Assembly: GCA_023334545.1 (NCBI GenBank)
Contig: JAADVB010000227.1
Span: forward strand, 1-29,510
Length of the DNA: 29,510 nucleotides
From: Salisapilia sapeloensis
Taxonomy: Eukaryota; Oomycota; Peronosporomycetes; Peronosporales; Salisapiliaceae
Direction of reading: 5' to 3'
Under the pieces are notes generated by a model. The model ran no database searches, was not told the origin of the DNA, and saw only the letters and a program-made list of their open reading frames with translations. Positions within the stretch are counted from its first letter, which is position 1. The number at the start of each line of letters is the position of its first letter. A program made the position numbers and the translations under genes. Below are positions 1 through 8,044 of the stretch, in pieces.

Positions 1-1486
1 CCTTGTCGTGCGCAGCGAGACTGTCGCTGCGACTCGTGATGAGGTTCGAGACGAGTGTCGATAGGCCTGGACAGCGGCAACTGAGGCCCATGAGACCCAG
101 ACGCAGTTCGTCGTCGCACACGAGGTTGGACGGACTCATCCTGGCTGCTTCGAGCAACGTACGATTGTCCGAGTTGACGAGCATCGCGAACATTTGCGTA
201 TGCTCCGGCAGGTGCTGTGAGACTGCCAGAACACGAAGGACGGTGGCAGCGTCTTCCTGTCGGCCGTCTCGCGCAAACTTGTTCGGGATGAAGAAGACGG
301 CGAGGGCTTGCTGCAGCTTGACCATAGCCAACGTCGGTGCGTTTAGGACAGAGTCATAGATCAAGAAGACGCGCTTCATGTACCGCGGATTGGAGTTAAC
401 AAAGCCCATGACGTCTCGCTGGAACTGCGCCTGCTCCTCTTCGTCTGAGAACTGCATCAACACGACGATGTGCGTCTCCTGCACTCGATTGGCACCATGT
501 CGACGCATCCACTTTGCCACCAATGACTCATCCTCACTTTCCGTACTACTGCTACTGTGCTCGCTCGACTTTTCTGCATCTTCTTGTCGTCCTTCCTCCA
601 TCTCTTCATCCTGCGAAGTCGACGAGCGTCGATGTCGATCCGACTCATAGTCCGACTCGAAGCGTTTTAATGTGCTTCGACGATTGCTGCCTGATCGACG
701 GCCTTCCAAGACTGCTTCGTGGTCTGGGTGGAAGAACTCGCGGATAAAGTCTTTGAGCTGAGCGGCAGACGGATTCCCTGTAACGATGACGTGCATCGTG
801 TTGCGACTGCAGTCGTACTGGATCCCACCCAGACGCTCGTCTCCGTACAATTGAACGAACTCTGCCGTCTCGTTCGCGAATATGTAGATACCGACGATGA
901 TCATGATGCAAATGAGTGCTCTTCCGAGGAGAGTGGACGGACTAAAGTCTCCGTACCCGACGGTGGAGGCAGTGACGAACATAAAGTAGACGGAAGAGAA
1001 GAGGCTCCAGGTTTCTTCACACACAGGATAGTCAGACGTTCCGGAGCTTTTGGCGCTTAGTATCGTCTGGCCATTCCCACCTTCACTGCTGCATTGGTAC
1101 ACGTACAGCAAGTAGTTTTCCGTATTCGGAATTTCACCCATGCGCTCGAGTGCGAAGACGACACACGACGCAAAGAAGATGGTGCATATGGCTTTAAACG
1201 CGACGAGCAAGAGCTGCGTCGAGAAGGTCTTACGAGGGTAGAGTGAAAAGAGACTATCTATCACGACGTAGAAAATGTATGCTCGGAGGAAACCAAAGTC
1301 TAGCCAGGAACGGAGACCGTCTTCCGTCTCGACTGACAAGACAAAGTGCGACACGATGGACAGGAGGTCGAAGACGTTGTGGAACTGGACGCTAAACCTG
1401 GTTTTATGTAAAAGACAAATCGTTAAGCTCATGTGAGTGGTGTACCAGACAAGGTTGGCGGATGTAGTTGTCTCGAAGCTATTCAT
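1..1486 (-). CDS. BK/Slo-like potassium channel, 3' end outside window
   Basis: The minus-strand frame is open from 1579 to the left edge, giving at least 495 residues from the ATG at 1486. The order of segments is that of a six-TM K+ channel with a cytoplasmic RCK domain. There are hydrophobic segments at about residues 15-75, a WLDFGFLRAY segment aligning with BK S4, and an S5 (VAFKAICTIFFASCVVFAL). The selectivity filter TVGYGD is at residues 175-180, followed by S6 (ALICIMIIVGIYIFA). An RCK1-like stretch follows (HVIVTGNPSAAQLKDFIREFFHPDH region, then FFIPNKFARDGRQEDAATVLRVL, much like the BK 'EDAANIMRV' block). A Ser/Glu/Arg-rich insert of about 60 residues interrupts the RCK domain. Expected role: K+ efflux gated by cytoplasmic Ca2+ or another ligand. 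The start is uncertain. The frame stays open upstream to a plausible splice acceptor (TTAATAACAG, exon from 1576), so an N-terminal exon may be missing. Confidence 0.85.
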   Translation of the reverse strand, partial: MNSFETTTSANLVWYTTHMSLTICLLHKTRFSVQFHNVFDLLSIVSHFVLSVETEDGLRSWLDFGFLRAYIFYVVIDSLFSLYPRKTFSTQLLLVAFKAICTIFFASCVVFALERMGEIPNTENYLLYVYQCSSEGGNGQTILSAKSSGTSDYPVCEETWSLFSSVYFMFVTASTVGYGDFSPSTLLGRALICIMIIVGIYIFANETAEFVQLYGDERLGGIQYDCSRNTMHVIVTGNPSAAQLKDFIREFFHPDHEAVLEGRRSGSNRRSTLKRFESDYESDRHRRSSTSQDEEMEEGRQEDAEKSSEHSSSSTESEDESLVAKWMRRHGANRVQETHIVVLMQFSDEEEQAQFQRDVMGFVNSNPRYMKRVFLIYDSVLNAPTLAMVKLQQALAVFFIPNKFARDGRQEDAATVLRVLAVSQHLPEHTQMFAMLVNSDNRTLLEAARMSPSNLVCDDELRLGLMGLSCRCPGLSTLVSNLITSRSDSLAAHDK

Positions 1487-1913
1487 GGCATACCGTACCC
1501 GACGGAAGCAGCTATAAAGACTGCTGACTCGATGGACCAAGACAAAAACTTCACTGCTAGAGATCTTCTCGCGTCGCTGTTATTAATATGGTGTATAGCC
1601 ATACTCTAAGCGGCACAGACGTAGGCAAACGTGATAATCTGCACAACATCATTCTGCAAAGCACATATTGGTATATTGTTAGAGAAGGCATTCTGTCGAG
1701 GTAGATAAAGTCGAAGCAACAGCGGCATATATCGACGCATCTCGACCTAACAGCAGCATAAGTCGACTCAAAGGCGACTTACCTCAACATAGCGGCGACA
1801 TAGTAGCGACATAGTGGCGACATTAGCTCGGCTTATGTTGCGTCAACGCCAGCCAAACTTTCGAATACCAAATCTTACGCTTGGCTCGCGATCGAATAAT
1901 AGTAATAGAATCC
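1487..1913. other. Intergenic region between channel and GNAT genes
   Basis: No convincing complete gene is present. The part nearest the channel (1487-1576) may be coding, because the channel frame is open and the residues look channel-like. A minus-strand open stretch at 1608-1740 could be an upstream exon, but it overlaps repetitive DNA and I do not call it. The remainder contains the short tandem repeat listed separately and the 5' leader of the GNAT gene at 1914. Confidence 0.5.
1791..1823. repeat. 11-bp tandem repeat, three units
   Basis: Three adjacent 11-mers fit AGYRGCGACAT: agcggcgacat (1791-1801), agtagcgacat (1802-1812) and agtggcgacat (1813-1823). More degenerate relatives (agcggcatat, agcagcataagtcgac, aggcgactt) extend the pattern leftward to about 1711. 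This is a small minisatellite, possibly the end of a decayed mobile element; no terminal repeats or target duplications are identifiable. Confidence 0.7.
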
Positions 1914-2447
1914 ATGCCAACGCCTGGTGATAGAGGAAGTATTGTTATCCGAGAGTACCATAGCGCTGATGAGCCGCAGGTTGTAGCATTATTCAAGTGC
2001 ACACAACAGGACCAAATTAACAAGGCCGATACACCATTTAAACCGCCGATGACATATTACTTCGAAGGATGTCTGAAAACGGACATGGCGGATTTGGAGG
2101 GTACCTACTTGACTCCTGGCGGCAATTTCTGGGTTGCCGTTGATGGAGAGGAAATCGTCGGTATCGTTGGTGCGGAGAAAAAATCGGACGACTTAATCGA
2201 GTTGAGGCGAATGGCGGTGGATGCTTCCTATCGTCGCTATGGGATTGGCCGGCGACTAGTCGATCGAGTAGAAACCTGGGGTCGGGACCATGGCTTCCAG
2301 ACAATCAACTTACATACTTTGAATCTAATGGACCATGCTCAAGCTTTTTACGAATCGATGGGATATACTTTACAAGACGAACGTCACAATATCCTGGAAG
2401 AGCCTCGCATGACCGTCATTTCGTATACAAAGAGATTAGAAAAGTAA
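1914..2447 (+). CDS. GNAT-family N-acetyltransferase (copy A)
   Basis: A 177-residue protein. It transfers acetyl from acetyl-CoA to an unknown amine. The GNAT fold is recognisable: a beta4 strand (FWVAVDGEEIVGIVGAEKK), then ELRRMAVDASYRRYGIGRRLV. In this last stretch RRYGIG (residues about 107-112) is the acetyl-CoA pyrophosphate loop of the R/Q-x-x-G-x-G/A type. A C-terminal HAQAFYESMGY forms the usual motif B region. The frame is open 11 codons upstream of the ATG at 1914, but from a TTG, so I use the ATG. It matches the equivalent methionine of the neighbouring paralogue (MPTPG against MPEAR). The gene converges on that paralogue and overlaps its last 32 bases, indicating a tail-to-tail duplication. 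Similarity is to NAT8-like small GNATs; the substrate cannot be read from sequence. Confidence 0.85.
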   Translation: MPTPGDRGSIVIREYHSADEPQVVALFKCTQQDQINKADTPFKPPMTYYFEGCLKTDMADLEGTYLTPGGNFWVAVDGEEIVGIVGAEKKSDDLIELRRMAVDASYRRYGIGRRLVDRVETWGRDHGFQTINLHTLNLMDHAQAFYESMGYTLQDERHNILEEPRMTVISYTKRLEK

Positions 2448-3132
2448 AATGATAATAAAAGTTTGTCAAATAACTTTTACACGCTATTACTTTTTCCAAT
2501 TTGTAAATCGTTAGCGTCGGATCTTCCGGTGCTAGCATTGAATCGACAATCTTGTATCCAAGAGATTGATAGAAGCGTCTCGCATGGTTCTTGGGGCCTC
2601 CATTCCAGAGGAAGATGCTTGTAAAGCCTTGCTTTTCTGCCCATTCTTCTAAAGTCTGCATCAATTGGGCACCGATACCTTGTCTACGGTACTCTGCCGA
2701 AACAGCCATACGACGTAGCTCTGCCTGGTCTTCCGTCTTCTTTTCTAGGCCAACCATACCGATAATTTTGTTCGGCATCGCCTCAGCAACCCAAAATTGC
2801 CCGCCCTTTTCCTGGTAAGCTTCCTCGATATGGCCGAGATCGGTTTTTAAACTGTCCACTATGAACTCTCGCCAGTCAAATGTTGTCGCATTTGAGCCAT
2901 TTACATTGTTCTCAGCCTCCTGATCATTTATGTAGACGGATAGACCGTCCACAAAGAGCTCATTAATGCCTTCTTGGTCACTCGATTGAAAGAAGCGAAT
3001 GTTTGACCGTGCTTCTGGCATGAGTCTTTTTCCTAGGAAGTCTAATCTGCGATGTGACGCTCCTCTACCTCGATCGGTAGCAAGCCCGGTCAGTCTATGC
3101 ACTATCATATGCGCGTATATTTCATGCTCCAT
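2416..3132 (-). CDS. GNAT-family N-acetyltransferase (copy B)
   Basis: A 238-residue protein from the ATG at 3132; an alternative ATG at 3021 would give 201 residues and align with the start of copy A. The core matches copy A closely: FWVAEA, IIGMVGLEKK, AELRRMAVSAEYRRQGIG (CoA loop RRQGIG at about residues 149-154) and HARRFYQSLGY. Two things differ. There is an N-terminal extension of about 37 residues. There is also a 24-residue hydrophobic C-terminal tail after YKLEK, the point where copy A stops. The tail's final codons are antisense to the end of copy A. An initiator-like motif at 3185-3192 favours the longer start at 3132. The C-terminal tail could instead be removed by an unrecognised splice (a GTAATAG follows YKLEK), so the last residues are uncertain. 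Confidence 0.82.
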   Translation of the reverse strand: MEHEIYAHMIVHRLTGLATDRGRGASHRRLDFLGKRLMPEARSNIRFFQSSDQEGINELFVDGLSVYINDQEAENNVNGSNATTFDWREFIVDSLKTDLGHIEEAYQEKGGQFWVAEAMPNKIIGMVGLEKKTEDQAELRRMAVSAEYRRQGIGAQLMQTLEEWAEKQGFTSIFLWNGGPKNHARRFYQSLGYKIVDSMLAPEDPTLTIYKLEKVIACKSYLTNFYYHFTFLISLYTK

Positions 3133-3473
3133 CAGCTTTCCTTCCGACACTGCATCCTTCGTCGACAATAAACCTGACTCACAAGAAATGAATTAGCGAC
3201 AGAAACTCGAAGCTTCGAGTACTGAAAGGTGCTTCATCTGAAAGATAACGCAGATCTCCCTTTTGATAAAAGTATGACCAAAGCAGTCGTTACTCCAAGT
3301 TCAAGGTGTGTATCCTGACGTGCCAATGGTTTGCCACTCGGGACGAAACAGATTTAAATAAGATCATGTACGGATGCCCCATTGAAGTTTGGGATGCCTA
3401 ATTCCATGCGCGGGATACAATTACCGGCTTTATTTAGGTCGTTAATTGGGAAAGATGACTGGATTGAGTCATC
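3133..3473. other. Intergenic region upstream of GNAT B
   Basis: Apart from the initiator-like element I see no gene. It serves as upstream sequence for GNAT copy B on the minus strand and for the small ORF at 3474 on the plus strand. Confidence 0.6.
3185..3192 (-). promoter_or_regulatory. Oomycete initiator-like element of GNAT copy B
   Basis: On the minus strand this reads TTCATTTC, a perfect match to the oomycete initiator core YTCANTYY, with the +1 A at 3189. The start codon is 57 nt downstream. The motif is short and could arise by chance. Confidence 0.4.
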
Positions 3474-3758
3474 ATGGTACGAAGATCTATTGGTACCTTC
3501 TTCGCGGCTCCATTCTTGATCACAGCGTTGGTTTTAAGGACCGTAGTTTTGGTAGATTACACCAATGTGAAAGAGACAACGTTGGCGAAAAATAATCAGC
3601 CGTCCTATGAAAGATTTTACTTTACGCAAAAGATCGGAGACCAATGGCTTGACGGATACATCGCTAGTCAATGTAAAAGTTTCGGTAAGTGTGATCCTCA
3701 CTGGAGCGTCAAATTTGATTATAAAGGACAACTACATGTCGCTCTTATAGTAATCTGA
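3474..3758 (+). CDS. Putative small secreted protein, possibly truncated
   Basis: A 94-residue ORF from an ATG. The N-terminus has two arginines, then a hydrophobic stretch (residues about 8-27, FFAAPFLITALVLRTVVLV) that looks like a signal peptide or anchor. The rest is polar with two cysteines (SQCKSFGKC). No RXLR, LFLAK or other effector motif is visible and I recognise no family. The frame runs through a TGA at 3756-3758 and continues with coding-like composition for another 79 residues. The ORF may therefore be the 5' part of a broken or spliced gene. GTAATC at about 3750 could be a donor with an acceptor near 3801, which would remove the TGA. Real but unidentified, or a pseudogene; I cannot decide. 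Confidence 0.35.
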   Translation: MVRRSIGTFFAAPFLITALVLRTVVLVDYTNVKETTLAKNNQPSYERFYFTQKIGDQWLDGYIASQCKSFGKCDPHWSVKFDYKGQLHVALIVI

Positions 3759-4298
3759 GATCCTGACTTTCGCACTGTGGCAAATACAAATCGCATCCAG
3801 AAACCGAAGATTGGCGATGGTTCACAACTTTGGACGGTCGAAAATGCAAAGGATGGTCCTGCTAGTGTCGGTGACAAGAGCCTATCCGGACTCCCCTCTG
3901 AACTCTTTTCAGGTAAAATAAGGGCTGAAGGGAAAGGCTTGTCTTTTGTAAGAACCTTTCGACCCATTCGGTCTGTCTGGAGCAAAAATAAGTAAGGTCT
4001 CATCCGACATGGAAATTTGGAATAGGTAGTTTACTTGGAGCTCTTAACAAACAGTCATGACTCCATAAATACAAAACCATACAGCCTCGTTTCTCTTGGT
4101 GACTCCGATAATAGCATAATCAAACTTCCACAGGCTGTACACCATAGGCTTGACTCGCTTCAACCGGTCCATTCGCATGGAGGAAAGCTAAATAGTGAGC
4201 TTCTGTCGACTGATGAGACCACTAAGACCGAAGCCCCTAAGCTTTGGAAGCTGACATGTCTGTTAGCGATTGTGAAGACAGCCAGCTATCGAACATAA
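3759..4298 (+). pseudogene. In-frame continuation of the 3474 ORF, interrupted by stops
   Basis: The reading frame of the 3474 ORF continues after its TGA. It runs open to a TAA at 3993-3995, meets a TAG at 4023-4025, then runs open again to 4298. All these segments are in one frame with no frameshift. The translated stretches (for example IGDGSQLWTVENAKDGPASVG) have ordinary protein composition but match no family I know. Decay of a longer gene or missed introns are both possible; this is inference from frame continuity. Confidence 0.25.
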
Positions 4299-6010
4299 CC
4301 GATTGAAAGCCTTATGAGCTCTCAGTCCACTGTAAAACGGGTGAAAAAAGGTTATGAGAGAGTATAAAAAGATGTCTGCGTCGTAAGCTTCCAGCAGATA
4401 TGAAAAGCTAATAAAACATCATTCCAGATGAGAAACAGATTAGAGCGCTATCCACTTCCTGTATAAGCAAATAAAGATGGCCTTGTTCGACACTATTTGT
4501 CTTCTTCAGTATCTCTTGGTGTATGGTAAACTATCGAGTGCTCAGTCCGCTTCATGTGTGCTCTCGTAGAAACGGTATGGCAAATACACGGATAAGTGCA
4601 TACAGCCCACTTTCCTTGCGAAGTGAAATCAATAACTGCTCAGAACATGAATGATAACGTCATTCGAACACTGTCTAGTTATCCTTTCGTACTCTCTCTT
4701 CGTCCAACGTGAGAGGTTACTTGCTTTTGACCGGTACTACTGGTAATCTCACATCCGAGCGTTTCGGCTTCGAAAGAAAGCACATTTTGGTCTAGGCGGG
4801 TGAAAAGAGGATTGAAACTTTGGGAAAAGCATAGAGCAGCCGGATAGGGTATTGGCTGATGAATGTGATAGCAAGATACGATTGATAAGCTGCCTCTCGC
4901 GTGCTCGCTGAACGAAGTTTCATTTAAAATTTGATGTAAATGAAGCTCTCCACATGGCTAAGCTGTCAGTCAATTCATTTGCAGTTCGAAGCTCATCGCT
5001 GGATAGTAGTCAATATCTTGAATCCTCATGGTCATTTTCCAGATTTTTTAAAGAGCTAAGGATGCTCGCAATAGTCATATATCGTCCACACTTTTCTCCG
5101 CTACGAGTCACGCCGGACCAATGTAAAGGCAGCTCTGCTCGCTCAGAAGCTTTAATTATGAGTACCACGGTATTAAATTTAGTCAAAACTGTAGCACTGG
5201 CGGACGGTGGCAAAGGGATGACTGGACCAAACGAAATTAATTTGTGGATCCACATGACCAACCTACTCGCCTTCTGTGTCGAATAAGGTAGGCACGTGTG
5301 AGCATTGTCATCTCTTGTGTAGAGGCCCTTTCGTCAGGCACGTACATATAAACCAGGCTTTGCACCTAGGTCAAAACGCGGCTTGCATCGATTCGAGAAA
5401 CGCGTCTCTTATCGGGAAAGAGCCGGATGGCCATATGCCGGTTGAACGACATACTCCCGCTCTTTTCTACATTGCGTAGCTATTCTGATACTTGAAGATT
5501 TTCCCATTCATACCACCTTTCGGATGCCTTTCGGTCACACTAAGACTCTCTGGTAGTCCGTGAGCATTCCATTTATAAGGTGTGATAGATCTATTTCTAA
5601 GTTACCACAAAAGATCCAGTTAATCCATACGTATGATGCACATTTCGATGGTCTGAGTATGAATAAGTCGGCATAAGATGCTCCGTTCCAAATGTTTTAC
5701 ATGGGTATGTAAGCTGTCAGTATGCTCAGTGTTAAGCGCACTCGAGGAGTAGGAGACCAGTAATCTGGCAACTCGTTCATGAAAGATGTGAAAGAGTCGT
5801 TTGAAATCATGTATCGCCTCTTCTTCTCTGCACCTCTCCCAATCATGCTCTACACACGTAAGTGAAGATGAGATGACAACTTTCTGAGCCCATCCCAAAC
5901 TTTAGTACCACCTGTCTCTGTCCTGGTTGGCACTACGTCACACCTGCATGTCGACGTTCGGAGATCGACATATTCCGTTTAGTCCACAGACAAAGCTCGA
6001 GCCTTCGAGA
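4299..6010. other. Gene-poor block upstream of the SLC1 transporter
   Basis: About 1.7 kb with only short ORFs: 110 residues plus at 4954-5286, and about 90 residues minus at 5620-5898 beginning at a TTG. None has recognisable domains, a signal peptide or a partner exon. Base composition is more A/T-rich than in the flanking genes. I found no LTRs, terminal inverted repeats or transposase motifs, so a decayed mobile element is possible but unsupported. Confidence 0.5.
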
Positions 6011-6018
6011 CTCACTTC
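6011..6018 (+). promoter_or_regulatory. Oomycete initiator-like element of the SLC1 gene
   Basis: CTCACTTC fits YTCANTYY with +1 at 6014, 47 nt before the ATG. The following bases are pyrimidine-rich (tacttccaccagc). Confidence 0.45.
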
Positions 6019-6060
6019 TACTTCCACCAGCTACGACTCACATCTGCCTCGGAAACCAAG

Positions 6061-7656
6061 ATGCCCGGATCACCGATTTCTGGATACAACGAAGCAGGTA
6101 CGCCGAAAGGCGACGACGACGCTCCTGCGGCGCCTCAAAGCGCGTTCATGAAGTTTTACTCTGGTCCGTTCGGCGTCGTTGCTGGTGCCGTCCTTGGTAT
6201 TGCCATCGGTGCTGCCTGCAACAGTTCCCACCCGTCAGAGGTAGTCACTTCCTGGGTGGGAATCCTCGGTACGCTCTTCATTAACGCCATTAAATGTCTG
6301 GTCGCTCCAGTGGTTTTCTGCTCCCTCGTTGTGGGTATGGCCGATATGCTGGCCGTGGGTAAGGCTGGCACGATCGGTTGGCGTGCTGCCGTCATGTACG
6401 TCCTGACGAGTGTCCTCGCCGCCATCGAAGGTCTCATCTGGGTTTTGATCTTCCGAAACTCTTTCTCTTCTCCGGAAAAAGAGAAGGAGGACGAGACGCC
6501 AAAGTTCGCTTTCGAGTGCCCGGAAGAAGGCGAGTACCTGACGTCTGTGAACGGTACGCTCGAATGTGTCGTGGATGAAGATTTCGAGTCCAGCGGGAAG
6601 CACCAGAACGAGTCCATCTTCATGGTGGAAGACATCAACTCGTACTTTGCTCTGCCCGAGTCTGAATTTGCAGAGCTGACAGTGTCGGAAGCTCTACAGG
6701 GCCAGCTAAAGGCTATGGTTCCGGCAAACATCACGGAGGCATTTGCCAACGCTACTCTGCTATCCATCGTCATGTTCGCCATGCCGTTCGGTGTTGCCAT
6801 TGCTGCGCTGCCGCCTGACATGAACCTCCTCGCAAGCTTCTTCCGTGAGGTGTACGAAGTGTTCATGAAAATGATCCACTGGGTCATTATGTGCACTCCC
6901 ATCGCCCTCGTCTCTCTCCTCGCAGGCGTCATTATGAAGCAGGATGACCTTGCCCAGACGTTTAGTGATGTTGGAATCTTCGTGCTGTGCTCAGTGATCG
7001 GCATGATGTGCCACTTGCTTCTTGTCTACCCTACTCTGCTGTTGGCTTTTGCTCGCATCAACCCGTTGCCGCACATGCGAGCGATGATGCCTGCCATGGT
7101 ATTCGCCTTCAGTTGTGCGTCGTCGATGGCAACACTGCCGGTGACTATGCGCTGCGTCGACTCGACTAAAAAGGTCAGCAAAGCCTTAAGTCGCTTCGTG
7201 CTATCTCTTGGAGCAACGATCAACATGGACGGTGCTGCGTTGTGCTACCCCATTAACATCGTATTCATGGCGGAAGCCAGCGGTCAGGGCCATCTCATCG
7301 GCACGGTGGAATACATCATGATCATCATTGTGTCGACAGTCGGTGCCGTCGGTGCCGGTCCTGTGCCGTCTGCCTCGATCGTGATGACGATGACGATCTG
7401 GTCGAGTGTGTTCCCGGACGTTGCGCTTCCCTCCACCTTTGCCTTCATCGTTGCGACGGACTGGCTGCTCGACCGCTTCCATACGGCGACGAATGTGACT
7501 GGTGATACTATCATCTCACGTATCATTGCAAAGATGGTCGGTGAGGACCAGCTTGAGGAAGAAGAGCTCGGCGCCATGAGCAACGCCATTGACCGTGTAT
7601 CAGAGCGTTACTCAAGCCACTACGGTGGCAAGAGTGACACGCACGAGCGCTACTGA
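6061..7656 (+). CDS. SLC1/DAACS-type dicarboxylate or amino acid:cation symporter
   Basis: A 531-residue plasma-membrane carrier of the glutamate-transporter fold, intronless. The N-terminal scaffold helices include KFYSGPFGVVAGAVLG and LFINAIKCLVAPVVFCSLVVGM. A long acidic loop (residues about 132-230) has two cysteines and four Asn-X-Ser/Thr sites (N164, N183, N223, N230), as in the EAAT TM4 loop. The core is complete: HP1 SCASSMATLP (351-360), TM7 NMDGAA (388-393), HP2 STVGAVGAGPVPSAS (425-439) and TM8 DWLLDRFHTATNVTGD (467-482). The TM8 residues D467, D471, N478 and D482 are kept, but the arginine that contacts the acidic side chain (R397 of GltPh) is His474. The family imports acidic or neutral amino acids with Na+ or H+. 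The His argues against simple aspartate/glutamate selectivity. The ATG at 6061 lies just after an initiator-like motif. Confidence 0.93.
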   Translation: MPGSPISGYNEAGTPKGDDDAPAAPQSAFMKFYSGPFGVVAGAVLGIAIGAACNSSHPSEVVTSWVGILGTLFINAIKCLVAPVVFCSLVVGMADMLAVGKAGTIGWRAAVMYVLTSVLAAIEGLIWVLIFRNSFSSPEKEKEDETPKFAFECPEEGEYLTSVNGTLECVVDEDFESSGKHQNESIFMVEDINSYFALPESEFAELTVSEALQGQLKAMVPANITEAFANATLLSIVMFAMPFGVAIAALPPDMNLLASFFREVYEVFMKMIHWVIMCTPIALVSLLAGVIMKQDDLAQTFSDVGIFVLCSVIGMMCHLLLVYPTLLLAFARINPLPHMRAMMPAMVFAFSCASSMATLPVTMRCVDSTKKVSKALSRFVLSLGATINMDGAALCYPINIVFMAEASGQGHLIGTVEYIMIIIVSTVGAVGAGPVPSASIVMTMTIWSSVFPDVALPSTFAFIVATDWLLDRFHTATNVTGDTIISRIIAKMVGEDQLEEEELGAMSNAIDRVSERYSSHYGGKSDTHERY

Positions 7657-8044
7657 GCCCGATTCCTTAGTTTCTCCATTGCTTTGTCCTGTCTGTTGGC
7701 GGGAAGAAGCGGTTCGATAGCTACCAGTGTTTAAGATGTGTATAAGTCTGGTAATAGATATCCATTTTTTTGTAAATAAGGCTGCTCCTGCTGGTTCTAT
7801 GCATGAGCAGTCAAGGTCTCCATTCTGTCGGCTGCGCTGAGATCCATATTGGCATTCAGTCTACACACACTAGGACCGTACTGCACACGGGTCGCTGGCC
7901 CAAGTTACCACGTGGATGCGGTGCAGACTTTGTAGTCTTGGGTGCAAGGAGCTAACAAAGACGCACTAGACGGTAGGTCGTGACCGAATGGTTTAATCTA
8001 TTCACTGATATGTTTTGCACGCCTACACCATCACATGCGGTAAC
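7657..8044. other. Convergent 3' intergenic region
   Basis: It separates the 3' ends of the SLC1 gene (plus) and the EML gene (minus). It holds both 3' UTRs, including T-rich and AATAA-like stretches near 7765-7780. No coding signal or repeat was recognised. Confidence 0.6.

Noticed and set aside
1608-1740. Minus-strand frame (MRRYMPLLLRLYLP...) as an upstream exon of the K+ channel
   Set aside because: The splice sites needed are weak and the sequence overlaps degenerate repeat DNA; kept only as a remote possibility.
4954-5286. 110-codon plus-strand ORF with an ATG
   Set aside because: No recognisable domain, signal peptide, promoter or coding bias; likely a chance ORF in the gene-poor block.
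5620-5898. 92-codon minus-strand ORF upstream of the SLC1 gene
   Set aside because: It begins at TTG, has no recognised motif and no splice partner.
6156-7004. Minus-strand ORF of 282 codons opposite the SLC1 gene
   Set aside because: It is antisense to an unambiguous transporter, is rich in Thr/Ser/Met from reversed codons, and has no domain.
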